Shown here piece after piece: positions 27,714-37,438 of a stretch of DNA of 64,000 nt. A program made the position numbers and the translations under genes. Position 1 is the stretch's first letter. Each line of letters opens with the position of its first letter. Source of the stretch: Salimicrobium halophilum. GTDB lineage: Bacteria > Bacillota > Bacilli > Bacillales > Halobacillaceae. The stretch is from assembly GCF_900100295.1 (NCBI RefSeq), contig NZ_FNEV01000001.1:529844-593843 (forward strand), written 5' to 3'. The notes under the pieces were generated by a model. That model was not told where the DNA came from. It saw nothing but the letters and a program-made list of their open reading frames with translations, and ran no database searches.

Positions 27714-28463
27714 CTACTGCCCCCTTCGCCCATTGAAAAATGCGCGCACTGCTTCTTTATGCATCTCTGACTCCCATAATTTCGCAGCCTGTAAGGTTTC
27801 CTGAACCATCCTTCCATGGAGTTTTTCCACATCCATTCTGCTAAGTATCTGTGTTTTCCAGAAGAGAAGCTGTTCCGGGGACATCTTTTTCAAAAAGAAA
27901 TAGTCCTCTTCTTCAGTAATCTTTTGCAGCCAACCGATCCGATGAGCTTGTTCGGATGAAATCATTTCACTCCTTATAAGCCAGTTCATCGCCTCGCTGG
28001 CCCCTATTCTTTCCTGAAGGAGTACGCCTCCTCCCCATCCCGGAACGATTCCGAGACTGCCCTGGATAAAGCCGTAATAATCGTCGTTCTTCCCATAACG
28101 AAGGTCACAGGCACTTGCGAGTTCACATCCGCCTCCTTGCGCACTTCCGTTCAGGTAAGCTAGTGTAGGAACAGGAAGCGTTGCTATGTTGTACAATACC
28201 TCCCGCATCGGGGTAAGAACAGAATATGCTTCTTCTTCCGTGAGATCCCCGTGCAGTTCCTTTAAATCGCCTCCAGCGCAGAATGCTTCAGGTCCTTCAG
28301 CTGTAAGTACCATAGCTTTCACTTCTGTACTCGATCGGATATCATCGAGCGCTCCCTTCAATTCTGAAATCATTGCACGATTCACAGCATTACGTTTATG
28401 TGGACGATTCAGCATAAGGACTGCTACACCTTCTTCATATGTAAGATTTATCGTTTCCATCAC
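27714..28463 (-). CDS. Crotonase-superfamily protein lacking the hydratase glutamates
   Basis: 249 residues, enoyl-CoA hydratase/isomerase fold. The oxyanion-hole segments CAGGDLKEL and SAQGGGCELASACDLRYG are intact. The two positions that normally hold the catalytic glutamates read FIQGSLG and GIVPGWGGG, so ordinary hydratase activity is doubtful. The PGWGG segment resembles ethylmalonyl-CoA decarboxylase-type crotonases. GGAGGGG lies upstream of GTG/ATG. Not in the B. subtilis ylb block. Acts on an acyl-CoA; the reaction is undetermined. Confidence 0.8.
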   Translation of the reverse strand: MMETINLTYEEGVAVLMLNRPHKRNAVNRAMISELKGALDDIRSSTEVKAMVLTAEGPEAFCAGGDLKELHGDLTEEEAYSVLTPMREVLYNIATLPVPTLAYLNGSAQGGGCELASACDLRYGKNDDYYGFIQGSLGIVPGWGGGVLLQERIGASEAMNWLIRSEMISSEQAHRIGWLQKITEEEDYFFLKKMSPEQLLFWKTQILSRMDVEKLHGRMVQETLQAAKLWESEMHKEAVRAFFNGRRGQ

Positions 28464-28489
28464 GATCCCCCCTCCTCTTATTATACATA

Positions 28490-28520
28490 AAAAAAAGAGC
28501 CTGTATCGACAGGCTCTTTC
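28490..28520 (-). terminator. Terminator after rpmF
   Basis: Perfect stem AAAGAGCCTGT / ACAGGCTCTTT with a four-base loop and flanking A/T runs, next to the rpmF stop. Confidence 0.92.
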
Positions 28521-28694
28521 TTACGCTTCTACAACTTGCTTTCCGTTGTATTGACCACAAGAACTGCACACGCGGTGCGGCTTAGTCAATTCTTCACAGT
28601 TTTGGCACGCAACCAATTTAGGGGCACTCAATTTCTTATGAGTACGGCGTTGGTTTTTCACTTTCTTGGACGTTCTGCGCTTAGGTACTGCCAT
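28521..28694 (-). CDS. rpmF: 50S ribosomal protein L32
   Basis: 57-residue ribosomal protein read directly from the minus strand: it starts [20 protein letters not shown] and ends [10 protein letters not shown]. It has a zinc ribbon of the C+ type (CQNC and CSSC). A strong ribosome site (AGGAGGTG) precedes the ATG. It is cotranscribed with ylbN, the usual ylbN-rpmF pair, and ends in a perfect terminator. Confidence 0.98.
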   Translation of the reverse strand: MAVPKRRTSKKVKNQRRTHKKLSAPKLVACQNCEELTKPHRVCSSCGQYNGKQVVEA

Positions 28695-28744
28695 TGCTGT
28701 ACACCTCCTTTATGAGTTATGAGTTCAGAGTAAGTGATTGTTCC

Positions 28745-29266
28745 TCACTTATTGTCTTCCTCATTATCCAATAATGATTCCAGTTTGGCTAAACGGGGAT
28801 CCACTTTCTCTTCTGTCTGCGGCTTCTCATCCACAACGCCCCATCCCTTACCTTCTTGAGGAGGGGTGTTTTCAGGATTTTCCGCAAACACTCTATATGG
28901 AACCTCCAATAGCACATTCTCCTTGATATAAGGAGTCAAGTCAAGTACTTCTCCACCCAGGGGATGCACTTCAGAATCATCCTCTTCCGTGTAATACTGG
29001 GACGTATTGAAGTACTCATCAGCCTCAATCTGAAAGGCATAGGGCACATCGGCCAATGTCCTCGCACAAGGAAGAATCATCTCTCCCTTGATGGTCATCG
29101 AAACAATAATTTCTTCGCCTTTCATCTCCGCCTGGCCAGTTACTTCAACAGGAGAGATTTGACGAATATCATTCTTTGCCTCTTCCAGGGTAGAAAGATC
29201 AACCTCTCCTTCGAAAAAGAAGGGTTTTTCCCCTGCCTGTTTCACTTTTTGTATAGGAAATTTCAC
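28745..29266 (-). CDS. ylbN: YceD/DUF177-family protein YlbN
   Basis: About 173 residues. DUF177 family, the usual partner upstream of rpmF, associated with 23S rRNA accumulation in other organisms. The conserved block LPCARTLADVPYAF lies near residues 65-80, and the C-terminus is very acidic. The likely start is GTG 29266 (VKFPIQK, matching the MKWTIYQ type start), preceded by GAGGTGA. The upstream promoter is near consensus. Confidence 0.9.
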   Translation of the reverse strand: MKFPIQKVKQAGEKPFFFEGEVDLSTLEEAKNDIRQISPVEVTGQAEMKGEEIIVSMTIKGEMILPCARTLADVPYAFQIEADEYFNTSQYYTEEDDSEVHPLGGEVLDLTPYIKENVLLEVPYRVFAENPENTPPQEGKGWGVVDEKPQTEEKVDPRLAKLESLLDNEEDNK

Positions 29267-29293
29267 GGTCATCACCTCATGACAACAAGAGTA

Positions 29294-29322
29294 ATTTTAA
29301 AACCAAATCAGTATTTTGTCAA
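29294..29322 (-). promoter_or_regulatory. Sigma-A promoter of ylbN-rpmF
   Basis: TTGACA (29317-29322) and TAAAAT (29294-29299) on the minus strand with a 17-base spacer, about 30 bases before ylbN. Divergent to tmcAL. Confidence 0.85.
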
Positions 29323-29409
29323 CATTTTTTCTTTACACCTTATGAATGCTTTCTCCTAATGTTAAAATAGATGGCACATGAGTGCAAACATACCGGAGAG
29401 GGAGATTTT

Positions 29410-30606
29410 ATGCAAGCCACAGGCATTATCGTCGAATACAATCCATTTCACCTCGGCCACCTATACCATGCGGAACAATCCAGAAAACAGACGGGAGCGG
29501 ACTGTATCATCGCAGTTATGAGTGGACCATTTCTTCAACGGGGAGAACCCGCAATTATAGACAAATGGGAGCGGACCCGAGCAGCTCTGACCGGAGCTGT
29601 CGATCTCGTTGTAGAATTACCACATCTATTCGCTGTGCAACACGGGGATTATTTCGCTAAGGGAGCCGTCGAAACACTCAATCATCTGAATGTATCATCT
29701 ATCTGCTTCGGAAGTGAAGAGGGTCACATCTCCCCTTTTCTTACTGCACACAGAACCTGGCAGGAAAGAAGAAGTTCGTTCGACCGCATCCTCACTTCCC
29801 ACCTGGATGCCGGAAACTCTTTTCCGGAAGCTTCGAGACGTGCATACGAAAGTATCGGAATCCAGGATCTGGATGTATCGCGACCGAACAACATCCTCGG
29901 TTACAGTTACGTAAAAGCGATCGCTGAGTACGCTCCCTCTATTCAACCGGCCACTATCAAAAGGCTGAAAAACGACTACCATGATGAAGAAATGACGGGC
30001 CATATCTCGAGCGCTACAAGCATACGCAAAGACCTTCACCACTACCATGAAATAACGGAAGATGTTAAAGAAACACTTCCGGCTTCCACCATCCGTACAC
30101 TTGCCGACTATAAATTCCATAAAGGGCTCTGGCACTCGTGGGAGCACTATTTCCCCCTGATCCAATACCTGCTGCAAGTATCTTCCCCCGAAGAACTGAG
30201 AGAGATTCACGGGATGGAGGAGGGACTCGAATACAGAATTCTTAAAGCAGCGGACTGCACTTCTTTCAAAGAAATGATGGAAACGGTGAAAACGAAGAGA
30301 TACACGTGGACTCGTCTGCAGCGATTGTTCGTTCACCTTCTTACTAACATTAAGAAAAAGGAAAGCTATATTCTCGATTCCCCCGTCCCTTATGTCAGGG
30401 TTCTCGGCATGAATGAGAAAGGGAGGAAGTATCTATCCATCCATAAGAAAAATATAGAAGTCCCTCTCCTGACACAATTGAAACAATTGAATCATCCATT
30501 GTTCGACATGGATATCAGAGCTCAGAAAGCATACCTTTCTCCCCTTAGTGCCGTAAATAGAACGGAAGGGGTCAAGAGAGAAAGAATGCCTCCTGTGATG
30601 ATCTAA
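29410..30606 (+). CDS. tmcAL: tRNA(Met) cytidine acetate ligase TmcAL (YlbM)
   Basis: Nucleotidyltransferase-like enzyme that uses acetate and ATP to acetylate the wobble cytidine of elongator tRNA-Met. About 398 residues. The HxGH motif is in EYNPFHLGHLYH at the N-terminus, with SGPFLQRGEPA and ISATSIR-like SSATSIRK further on. The ATG at 29410 follows GGAGAGGGAG. Upstream in-frame codons are probably not translated. Position between ylbN and ylbL is conserved. Confidence 0.92.
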   Translation: MQATGIIVEYNPFHLGHLYHAEQSRKQTGADCIIAVMSGPFLQRGEPAIIDKWERTRAALTGAVDLVVELPHLFAVQHGDYFAKGAVETLNHLNVSSICFGSEEGHISPFLTAHRTWQERRSSFDRILTSHLDAGNSFPEASRRAYESIGIQDLDVSRPNNILGYSYVKAIAEYAPSIQPATIKRLKNDYHDEEMTGHISSATSIRKDLHHYHEITEDVKETLPASTIRTLADYKFHKGLWHSWEHYFPLIQYLLQVSSPEELREIHGMEEGLEYRILKAADCTSFKEMMETVKTKRYTWTRLQRLFVHLLTNIKKKESYILDSPVPYVRVLGMNEKGRKYLSIHKKNIEVPLLTQLKQLNHPLFDMDIRAQKAYLSPLSAVNRTEGVKRERMPPVMI

Positions 30607-30651
30607 GAATCGATGACCTGGGATGGGATAGCACTCCAGGTCATCGATTCT
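30606..30651 (+). terminator. Terminator shared by tmcAL and ylbL
   Basis: Perfect 16-bp stem (AGAATCGATGACCTGG and its complement) with a 14-base loop, followed by TTTAATT. It fills the gap between the two convergent stop codons. Confidence 0.85.
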
Positions 30652-31665
30652 TTAATTGTTCTGTAAATAATCCAGCGCTTCCCCGAACGTATCCACCGGT
30701 ACAATCTCCATATCTGTTCCGATCTCTTCCGCCGTCTTTTTAGCAACTTGATAATTGGAATCCTCTGCTCCTTCTTCATTCGGAGCGAAGAATACAGAAG
30801 CCCCCGCTTCGTCTGCAGCTACCACTTTTTTATCGATACCTCCGATTCGACCTACTTCTCCTTCATAGTTGATCTCCCCCGTACCGGCAATCTCTTCGCC
30901 GTCTGTCAGATCATCCTCTGTCAGCTGGTCATAAATCTCAAGAGAGAACATCAGACCGGCACTGGGTCCGCCGATCTCACCGCTTTCCACCGTAACTTCA
31001 GGATCGACTTCAACAGAACGATCGGTAACTAAGGAAATACCGATCCCTACCCGCTCTTCATTATCGGGAAAAGGAGCCAGTTCCACATCCCTCGTCAGGG
31101 TCCCATTTTCCCTTTCGATCACAAGAGAAACACTTTCTCCGGCATCTTTGTCTTCTACGTAATCAATGAGATCACTCGATTCATTAACCGGCTGTCCATC
31201 CACTTCAACGATCCGATCTCCCGATTGCAAACGTTCTTGTGCCGGCATTCCATCCATGACCTGAACGACATAGACCCCTTCATATTGAATATCTATATCT
31301 TTCCCCGCAGCTTCATAGGCTACGACTTTCGCAGCCTCCTGCGACGACTCCATCATCTGGAGCTGGGCGTGGAAATACTCTTCCTCCGTCACACCTTCCG
31401 GGCGTACCTGGTCAATCGGTGTCAGTTCGTGGAAAGGTCGGATTTGTGCCAGGGCCCATTGTACAATCGTCGCCTGTCCTCCACGAATCGTGACCAGATG
31501 CATATCGCCGTCACTTGCATAACCACCTTCCACTTCGATGACAGGATCAAGCGCGTCTGCCGAACCGGGTTTATATACGTAATAAGGCAATTGATAAGAA
31601 AACAAAAGCGCCGTGATGACGGCGGTGATGACAACTACAATAAGTGTCCTCTTATTTATTTGCAT
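30652..31665 (-). CDS. ylbL: SepM-type PDZ/Lon-like membrane protease YlbL
   Basis: 337 residues: N-terminal membrane anchor (about 8-27), PDZ domain (about 130-200, GMPAQERLQSGDRIVEVDGQPV) and a C-terminal Lon-type Ser/Lys protease domain. The serine is in IGGPSAGLMFSLEIY and the lysine in GGIDKKVVAA. The active site faces the outside of the membrane. The nearest studied proteins are B. subtilis YlbL and streptococcal SepM, which trims a competence peptide. The substrate here is unknown. Confidence 0.92.
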   Translation of the reverse strand: MQINKRTLIVVVITAVITALLFSYQLPYYVYKPGSADALDPVIEVEGGYASDGDMHLVTIRGGQATIVQWALAQIRPFHELTPIDQVRPEGVTEEEYFHAQLQMMESSQEAAKVVAYEAAGKDIDIQYEGVYVVQVMDGMPAQERLQSGDRIVEVDGQPVNESSDLIDYVEDKDAGESVSLVIERENGTLTRDVELAPFPDNEERVGIGISLVTDRSVEVDPEVTVESGEIGGPSAGLMFSLEIYDQLTEDDLTDGEEIAGTGEINYEGEVGRIGGIDKKVVAADEAGASVFFAPNEEGAEDSNYQVAKKTAEEIGTDMEIVPVDTFGEALDYLQNN

Positions 31666-31735
31666 AAAAAAAGACTCCTTCCTTCAACCAATTCATAAAT
31701 GTATAGCACGTAGGCGTAGGCTTATTAGTACACCT

Positions 31736-31762
31736 ATATTTTACCTTGCCTGTCCATAGAAG
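31736..31762 (+). promoter_or_regulatory. Possible sigma-E promoter of ylbJ
   Basis: ATATT (31736-31740) and CATAGAAG (31755-31762) with a 14-base spacer resemble the sigma-E pattern KMATATT-N14-CATACAHT. ylbJ is sigma-E dependent in B. subtilis. The match is partial. Confidence 0.35.
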
Positions 31763-31798
31763 TACAGAAATCAACGTATAAGGAAAGAAGGCGTCCAA

Positions 31799-32842
31799 AT
31801 GAAACGGTTCATCTTAATTTCCCTTTTACTGATGTGTGCGAGTATGCTCTTATATCCGAACGTAGCACTCGATGCAGCTAAAGACGGCCTCTTGCTATGG
31901 GCGAATCTCGTCTTTCCTGCTTTATTCCCCTTTTTTGTTACAGCGGAACTTCTGATCGCTTATCGCTTCGTAGAAAAGTTGGGAGTATGGATCCAAAAGC
32001 CTGTCAAGGTCATTTTCCGCCTCCCTGGAGAAGCCGGATTCGTTCTTATAATGGGGATGCTTTGCGGATATCCTGCCGGTGCCAGATGGACCGCAGACCT
32101 CAGAAGAAGAGGGCTGCTAGCTAAAGAGGAAGCAGAGAGGCTGCTCGCTTTCTCTAATGGACCCAGTCCCCTCTTTATTCTTGGGGTTATTGCCGGGGGG
32201 TATTATTCGTCTCCGGAAATCGGATGGGTATTGCTTGGGTGTCTGTACCTTTCCACCATTATTCTCGGTCTCCTTCTTCGAAACAATACGAAGAACGTTC
32301 CTGTCCTGCCCTCCAACCATTCCCAGCAGGTACCAGGACCTTTCGGAGCTGAGTTGACAAGAACGATCCGTAAGTCCGTCGACACCCTTCTGATTGTCGG
32401 AGGGGTCATCACTTATTTTTCCGTGCTCACAGAAATGCTCCTACGTCTCTTCACGGCTATCGGAATCACACATACTTTTATTCCAGCACTGTTTGAAATC
32501 ACCGTAGGCGTCGATCTTATAACCTCACTTGACGAACCGCTTCTGGTCCAGCTCTGTTTTCTGACTTTCCTTACAGGCTTCCACGGCTTTTCGGTACAGG
32601 CCCAAGTAGTCAGTATGCTTCAGGGGACGGACATAAGACCAGGAACTTATCTGAGGACGAGAATTCTGCAGGGGATTATGAATGTCTTATTATTGGTGAC
32701 TGTATTGCATATGTTCTCTATACCGGTTCAGGCGGCAGACAATTATTCCCTAAGAGGACAGGACTTTCCCCTTTACACCAGTTTCATTCTATTGATGTAT
32801 ATCCTGATAGTACTCCCCTTATGTAAAAGAAAGAAGCTTTGA
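31799..32842 (+). CDS. ylbJ: Sporulation integral membrane protein YlbJ
   Basis: 347 residues, about eight membrane segments, with the nucleoside-recognition (GATE) fold. Typical pieces are FPALFPFFV, LIMGMLCGYPAGARWTADL, FSNGPSPLFI and FLTGFHGFSVQAQV. YlbJ is required for normal heat-resistant spores in B. subtilis and is expressed in the mother cell. AAGAAGG lies seven bases before the ATG. It is convergent with coaD. Confidence 0.92.
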   Translation: MKRFILISLLLMCASMLLYPNVALDAAKDGLLLWANLVFPALFPFFVTAELLIAYRFVEKLGVWIQKPVKVIFRLPGEAGFVLIMGMLCGYPAGARWTADLRRRGLLAKEEAERLLAFSNGPSPLFILGVIAGGYYSSPEIGWVLLGCLYLSTIILGLLLRNNTKNVPVLPSNHSQQVPGPFGAELTRTIRKSVDTLLIVGGVITYFSVLTEMLLRLFTAIGITHTFIPALFEITVGVDLITSLDEPLLVQLCFLTFLTGFHGFSVQAQVVSMLQGTDIRPGTYLRTRILQGIMNVLLLVTVLHMFSIPVQAADNYSLRGQDFPLYTSFILLMYILIVLPLCKRKKL

Positions 32843-32866
32843 TCAACAGTCGATCGAAGCTTCCAC
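32829..32866 (-). terminator. Hairpin between ylbJ and coaD
   Basis: Stem GAAGCTTTGATC / GATCGAAGCTTC (one mismatch). On the minus strand it is followed by CTTTCTTTT, so it probably ends the rsmD-coaD transcript. It overlaps the end of ylbJ. Confidence 0.6.
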
Positions 32867-32918
32867 ATACCCCATTATTGTAATTCGTCTGACAGTTCGG
32901 TGACGTGCCGTGCTCGTC

Positions 32919-33960
<1,042 letters not shown>

Positions 33961-34151
33961 CCATTGTCACCCCCTATCCACTCATTTTTCTTTATCCTAC
34001 CATAAAACCTTCAGGAGAAAAATCATTCTTTCCTGTATAAGTCTTCCCCCGCTTGAACAGACTATGTACGGAAGGGGTCAAAGGGCTCCTTCCGGAAACG
34101 AGGCGGCTTACTCCCCATAAGCCCGTCCTCCGATTTCTCCTCTCCCTTTAC

Positions 34152-34201
34152 TTTTGTGCCACTGGCACAAAAAAAGACGAGCCCTCCAGGCTCGTCTTTT
34201 T
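34152..34201 (-). terminator. Double hairpin after the 437-aa gene
   Basis: Two adjacent stems: TTTTGTGCC / GGCACAAAA (34152-34172) and AAAGACGAGCC / GGCTCGTCTTT (34173-34199), with A/T runs between. The second lies directly behind the stop at 34205 on the minus strand. The rest of 33961-34150 shows no convincing gene. Confidence 0.8.
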
Positions 34202-34204
34202 CTT

Positions 34205-35518
34205 CTATTTTCCCTGTGGACCTCCAAGATAAAGGTCGAGCACTTCATTCATAAAGGTTTCCTTCAGATACAGTCCTCCTTCAAAACGTTTTACAGCTTC
34301 TGATGCAATGCCGAAGTCCGCCTCGTTCTGAACGAACGTATCCGAACCTAAAGAAAGCCTGATCCGCTTGGAGCTTGTCTCCAATAAAAAGGAATCATTC
34401 TGAAGCATGGTTATTTGAAAGGCTTGATCCTCTTTCAGAGCCTGAAGCGGGATATAGGTGTCATTAAGATACGTGATGAAGAGAAATTCTCCACCCGTGT
34501 CAGACATTCTTGGTACTCTATAATAGAAACGACTATCCGCTTTATTCGCTATTCTCTCAGAATAAGTCGTCTCCCCTTCTCTCATCGAAGATAAAAGGTC
34601 ATCAGAAAAAGCCACTAGTTCATCCTCTTCACTTACGTCTTTCACTTTCCTTTTGATTTCTTCTTTCTCTTCCGATGAAAATGTAGAAGAAAGCGGCGAA
34701 GCTAATTGTTCAGCCCTTTCCATAGAAGTTTCGAACAAAAGAGCCGTATACATGCGAATGACCCAATGGTCACTTACCCCGGAATTTTCAGCCGCCTGCT
34801 TCCGGAACAGCAGTGATTCGAGCACTTCCGTATTCCGATTGCGCAGAAGAACCTTATTTTGTGTGAACGTATCTTGTTCTTCGTCAAGAAATAATAAATA
34901 AGAACCATATTTTTCCGTATAACCTGTAGCCTTTTCAACAAAAGAAGGTTCAATCAGTTCCCCCCGCTCATGCAGAATGGTGAGACGATCATTGGCAAAC
35001 CTTTGTGTATCTGTTGTATCATACATAAACAGCGGAGCTGATGTAACATCGTCCCATTTGTAATAGTGAAGCCGTTCCTTCTCCACTTTTGCGTCCGGCG
35101 ATTCTACCATCGTGAAACTCCGGTTCCCATATGCTCTATCCTTCACAACTACTTCATAACGGACTTCCTCTTCCTTAAGCTCGGCTGCCCAGTGACTTGT
35201 TTGTTCAGATAAAGGCAGACGATAGGATAGAACGGGAGACTCTTCTTTCAGTTGAAAATTGTCTGCTTCGCCGCAAGGGGCAGGGGCACAAGCAATCTCT
35301 TCGGCTTCATCAGGATAATCGATTTTATAACTACCGGGAACATATCCCCCGAAAGATTGTTCTATGCGAAGCTCTTCATCCGTAGCTGTTATGGTTACAG
35401 TTGACTTGACTGAGGAGCTTTCCGAAATGTGGTTCTCCGAAAAATCCAGCCACTGATAGGTGAGTGTAATGGTTGCTGTCGAGGCGATGAAAAGCAACAC
35501 TAGGAGCATTTTCTTCAT
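34205..35518 (-). CDS. Unrecognised exported protein, 437 residues
   Basis: I do not recognise the family. The N-terminus (MKKMLLVLLFIASTATITLTY) is an uncleaved anchor or signal peptide without a lipobox cysteine. The remainder is hydrophilic, acidic and beta-rich, with a paired CAPAPC at about residues 77-82 that could form a disulfide outside the cell. A segment near residues 370-437 (TYLNDTYIPLQAL) resembles the stalk-domain repeats of surface proteins, but weakly. It sits between rsmD and the ylbG group, where B. subtilis has no gene. It ends at a double hairpin. Confidence 0.75.
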   Translation of the reverse strand: MKKMLLVLLFIASTATITLTYQWLDFSENHISESSSVKSTVTITATDEELRIEQSFGGYVPGSYKIDYPDEAEEIACAPAPCGEADNFQLKEESPVLSYRLPLSEQTSHWAAELKEEEVRYEVVVKDRAYGNRSFTMVESPDAKVEKERLHYYKWDDVTSAPLFMYDTTDTQRFANDRLTILHERGELIEPSFVEKATGYTEKYGSYLLFLDEEQDTFTQNKVLLRNRNTEVLESLLFRKQAAENSGVSDHWVIRMYTALLFETSMERAEQLASPLSSTFSSEEKEEIKRKVKDVSEEDELVAFSDDLLSSMREGETTYSERIANKADSRFYYRVPRMSDTGGEFLFITYLNDTYIPLQALKEDQAFQITMLQNDSFLLETSSKRIRLSLGSDTFVQNEADFGIASEAVKRFEGGLYLKETFMNEVLDLYLGGPQGK

Positions 35519-35650
35519 GGGTTCGTAGACCCCCTGACGTTTTCCTTTACGGCTCAGTTTACTATACTTCTATAGGTGTTGAAATAGTTTTGCATTATGG
35601 CCGACTCGTGCTAGAGTAGAAGAAACTTGTTTCAGAAAGGAATCCGTTCT

Positions 35651-36034
35651 ATGCGACAAAAATTCATTGAACTAGGGGAAGGGTACACAGATATCTATGA
35701 ACTTATAGAACTCGGGAGGCAGATGCCTTCTCGTGTCAAAGGAGCTCTTGCATTTCACTGTGAACGAGAAGGTAAACCGAAATCTTCGCTGGCACTGATC
35801 ATGGCGCCGGCAGATAAATTCCAACCTATTTATATCTGCAGAGAGGGAATACCGAATCCTCACGAAATTCCGAATACGCGATATGATCTTTTTAAACGGA
35901 TGACAGAAGAAATCGGAGTGGATATCCACGAATACACGTTGAAGCCATCCACCATGTTTCCGGAGACTGAGCTCTATTACCAATATCTGATCGGGATACT
36001 CAGAAGCAATAAAGAACTGCCCCGCCTTACTTAA
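35651..36034 (+). CDS. Conserved small cytoplasmic protein (DUF7147-like)
   Basis: About 127 residues, alpha/beta, no signal peptide. It starts MRQKFIELGEGYTDIYEL at the ATG 35651, with AAGGA nine bases upstream. It resembles a family found in Bacillaceae next to ylbF/ylbG and labelled DUF7147, though I assign this from memory of the sequence pattern. Function unknown. It is convergent with ylbG through a shared terminator. Confidence 0.7.
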   Translation: MRQKFIELGEGYTDIYELIELGRQMPSRVKGALAFHCEREGKPKSSLALIMAPADKFQPIYICREGIPNPHEIPNTRYDLFKRMTEEIGVDIHEYTLKPSTMFPETELYYQYLIGILRSNKELPRLT

Positions 36035-36070
36035 AAACAACGCACGGAGGCTCCGTGCGTTGTTCGTTTA
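36035..36070 (+). terminator. Bidirectional terminator between 35651 gene and ylbG
   Basis: Near-perfect palindromic stem AACAACGCACGGAG / CTCCGTGCGTTGTT with a one-base loop between two convergent genes. Confidence 0.75.
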
Positions 36071-36343
36071 AATTCCGAATTTATAGTCGTATTCTTTCGC
36101 TTTATCCGGCTTTGCATTTTCGTAGTCAACTCGAACTTCCGGCTTATACGAGGGCTCTACCCGATGAACGTAAGGTAACTGTTGAAGAGCTTCCATCTTC
36201 TCATTGAGATTATCACGATTCACATAGATGAGCGCATATTTCTGGCGCTTCGAGGCGTGAATAAGGTGTCCGTATTTTTTTAAATGACGGACGTTTTTCA
36301 TTTGCTGAAAATAGACGATGATCCCCTGCCTAGGCACTCTCAT
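36068..36343 (-). CDS. ylbG: UPF0298/DUF2129-family protein YlbG
   Basis: 91 residues. The family pattern RQGIIVYFQQMKNVRHLKKYG and the end EPSYKPEVRVDYENAKPDKAKEYDYKFGI (visible in pieces) identify YlbG. Small cytoplasmic protein of unknown function, linked with ylbF. GGAAGTGA lies upstream of the ATG, and the two genes are 16 bases apart. Confidence 0.9.
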   Translation of the reverse strand: MRVPRQGIIVYFQQMKNVRHLKKYGHLIHASKRQKYALIYVNRDNLNEKMEALQQLPYVHRVEPSYKPEVRVDYENAKPDKAKEYDYKFGI

Positions 36344-36358
36344 TATGTCACTTCCTTT

Positions 36359-36793
36359 TTAAGAACAGCCGCAACCGCCGCCACTGCCGCATGAACAACC
36401 TGTATCTGTAAAGACCATCCCATTCCGAGGGACTTTGATCTGTTCACTTACGCTATAGGCGACACTCTGGCTGATATCATCCAATAACTTCTGAACGTTC
36501 CGCTCTGCGCGTTTGTAACGAGCGACACTCTCATGCATGTCCATTTCCCGCTTCACGCTGCGGATACTCTTAGTGATGGTACTGTAGTCAGGATGATACC
36601 TGCCGAAGCGCTGAACTTCTTCGTATTGGTCTTTCATTTTATTGAAATTATGGATAAGTCGTTGTGCTTCTTCGTTCTCTTCCATTTCCTGTTTGGACTG
36701 ATAAAATTCCTTGAACACGTCCGAATCCATGATCATTTGTCCGATTTCTTCCGATCTATCTAACACATCTACAACTTCCATTGTAGCTAACAT
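36359..36793 (-). CDS. ylbF: RicF/YlbF, subunit of the Ric (YaaT-YlbF-YmcA) complex
   Basis: About 144 residues, helical YlbF/YmcA domain (QEMEENEEAQRLIHNFNKMKDQYEEVQRFGRYHP in pieces) followed by a cysteine/glycine tail CSCGSGGGCGCS. In B. subtilis the complex carries [4Fe-4S] clusters, is needed for competence, sporulation and biofilm formation, and stimulates RNase Y-dependent processing. The tail supplies four cysteines. I start at ATG 36793 (MLATMEVV), with GGAGGTGA eight bases upstream; earlier in-frame starts are unlikely. Confidence 0.93.
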   Translation of the reverse strand: MLATMEVVDVLDRSEEIGQMIMDSDVFKEFYQSKQEMEENEEAQRLIHNFNKMKDQYEEVQRFGRYHPDYSTITKSIRSVKREMDMHESVARYKRAERNVQKLLDDISQSVAYSVSEQIKVPRNGMVFTDTGCSCGSGGGCGCS

Positions 36794-36979
36794 AAAAGGC
36801 TTCACCTCCACCTTCATCTTATCAAACACCGGAAGAGAATAAAATCTTTCATGGAACTTTTCTCAGGTTCCGGCACTTTTACCCCCGAAAATAAGGAGAA
36901 ACCTCACCAGTTTAATTGCAACTTTTCCTTTTTCATAATAAAATGAACACTATACATACATTGTTGTGAGGTGGAGACA

Positions 36980-37351
36980 TTGAAACTAGAAAATACAGGT
37001 ATTGAAGATTTGGTTCTTGATGTTAGGACTTTGACCAGAGTTATGGAATCCAAAGGGTTCATGCTTGGCGGTTCCTGGGACTACGAGCGAGTTACATACG
37101 ATTATAAAATTGAATCGAATGAAGAGAACATCACTTATTATGTACGAATCCAAGGGTACGCTCTTGAAGGGGACGTAGATAAAGGAAATGCGGTCATCAA
37201 ATTGATGACACCTTTACTCGGACGCCACTATTACCCACACGGGGTGGAGTACGGCGAGGACGAAGGCTTCTCCAAAGACATGATCAACAAAGCGCATCGA
37301 CTTGTAAGCAACGTGCAGCCCCCTGCAAAAGCGAATCAGGTGGAGCAGTAA
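36980..37351 (+). CDS. YugN-like family protein
   Basis: About 123 residues, YugN-like domain with GSWDYERVTYDYK and HYYPHGVEYGEDE. Small soluble protein of unknown role. The TTG at 36980 (MKLENTGI) has GAGGTGG five bases upstream and matches the family start; a GTG at 36971 lies inside that site. Followed by a terminator. Confidence 0.8.
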   Translation: MKLENTGIEDLVLDVRTLTRVMESKGFMLGGSWDYERVTYDYKIESNEENITYYVRIQGYALEGDVDKGNAVIKLMTPLLGRHYYPHGVEYGEDEGFSKDMINKAHRLVSNVQPPAKANQVEQ

Positions 37352-37357
37352 GAAGTA

Positions 37358-37397
37358 GCAAGAGTCGCACATCTCGAATGATGAGCGGCTCTTTTTA
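37358..37397 (+). terminator. Terminator after the yugN-like gene
   Basis: Stem AGAGTCGC / GCGGCTCT (one G-T pair) with a long loop, followed by five T residues. Confidence 0.6.
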
Positions 37398-37438
37398 ACA
37401 ATGAATCAGCGCTTGAAGAAAGGAGACACCGTAAAGAG

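Noticed and set aside
33961..34150. Intergenic stretch upstream of rsmD, with a short plus-strand frame
   Set aside because: No ribosome site or recognisable product; probably the rsmD promoter region only.
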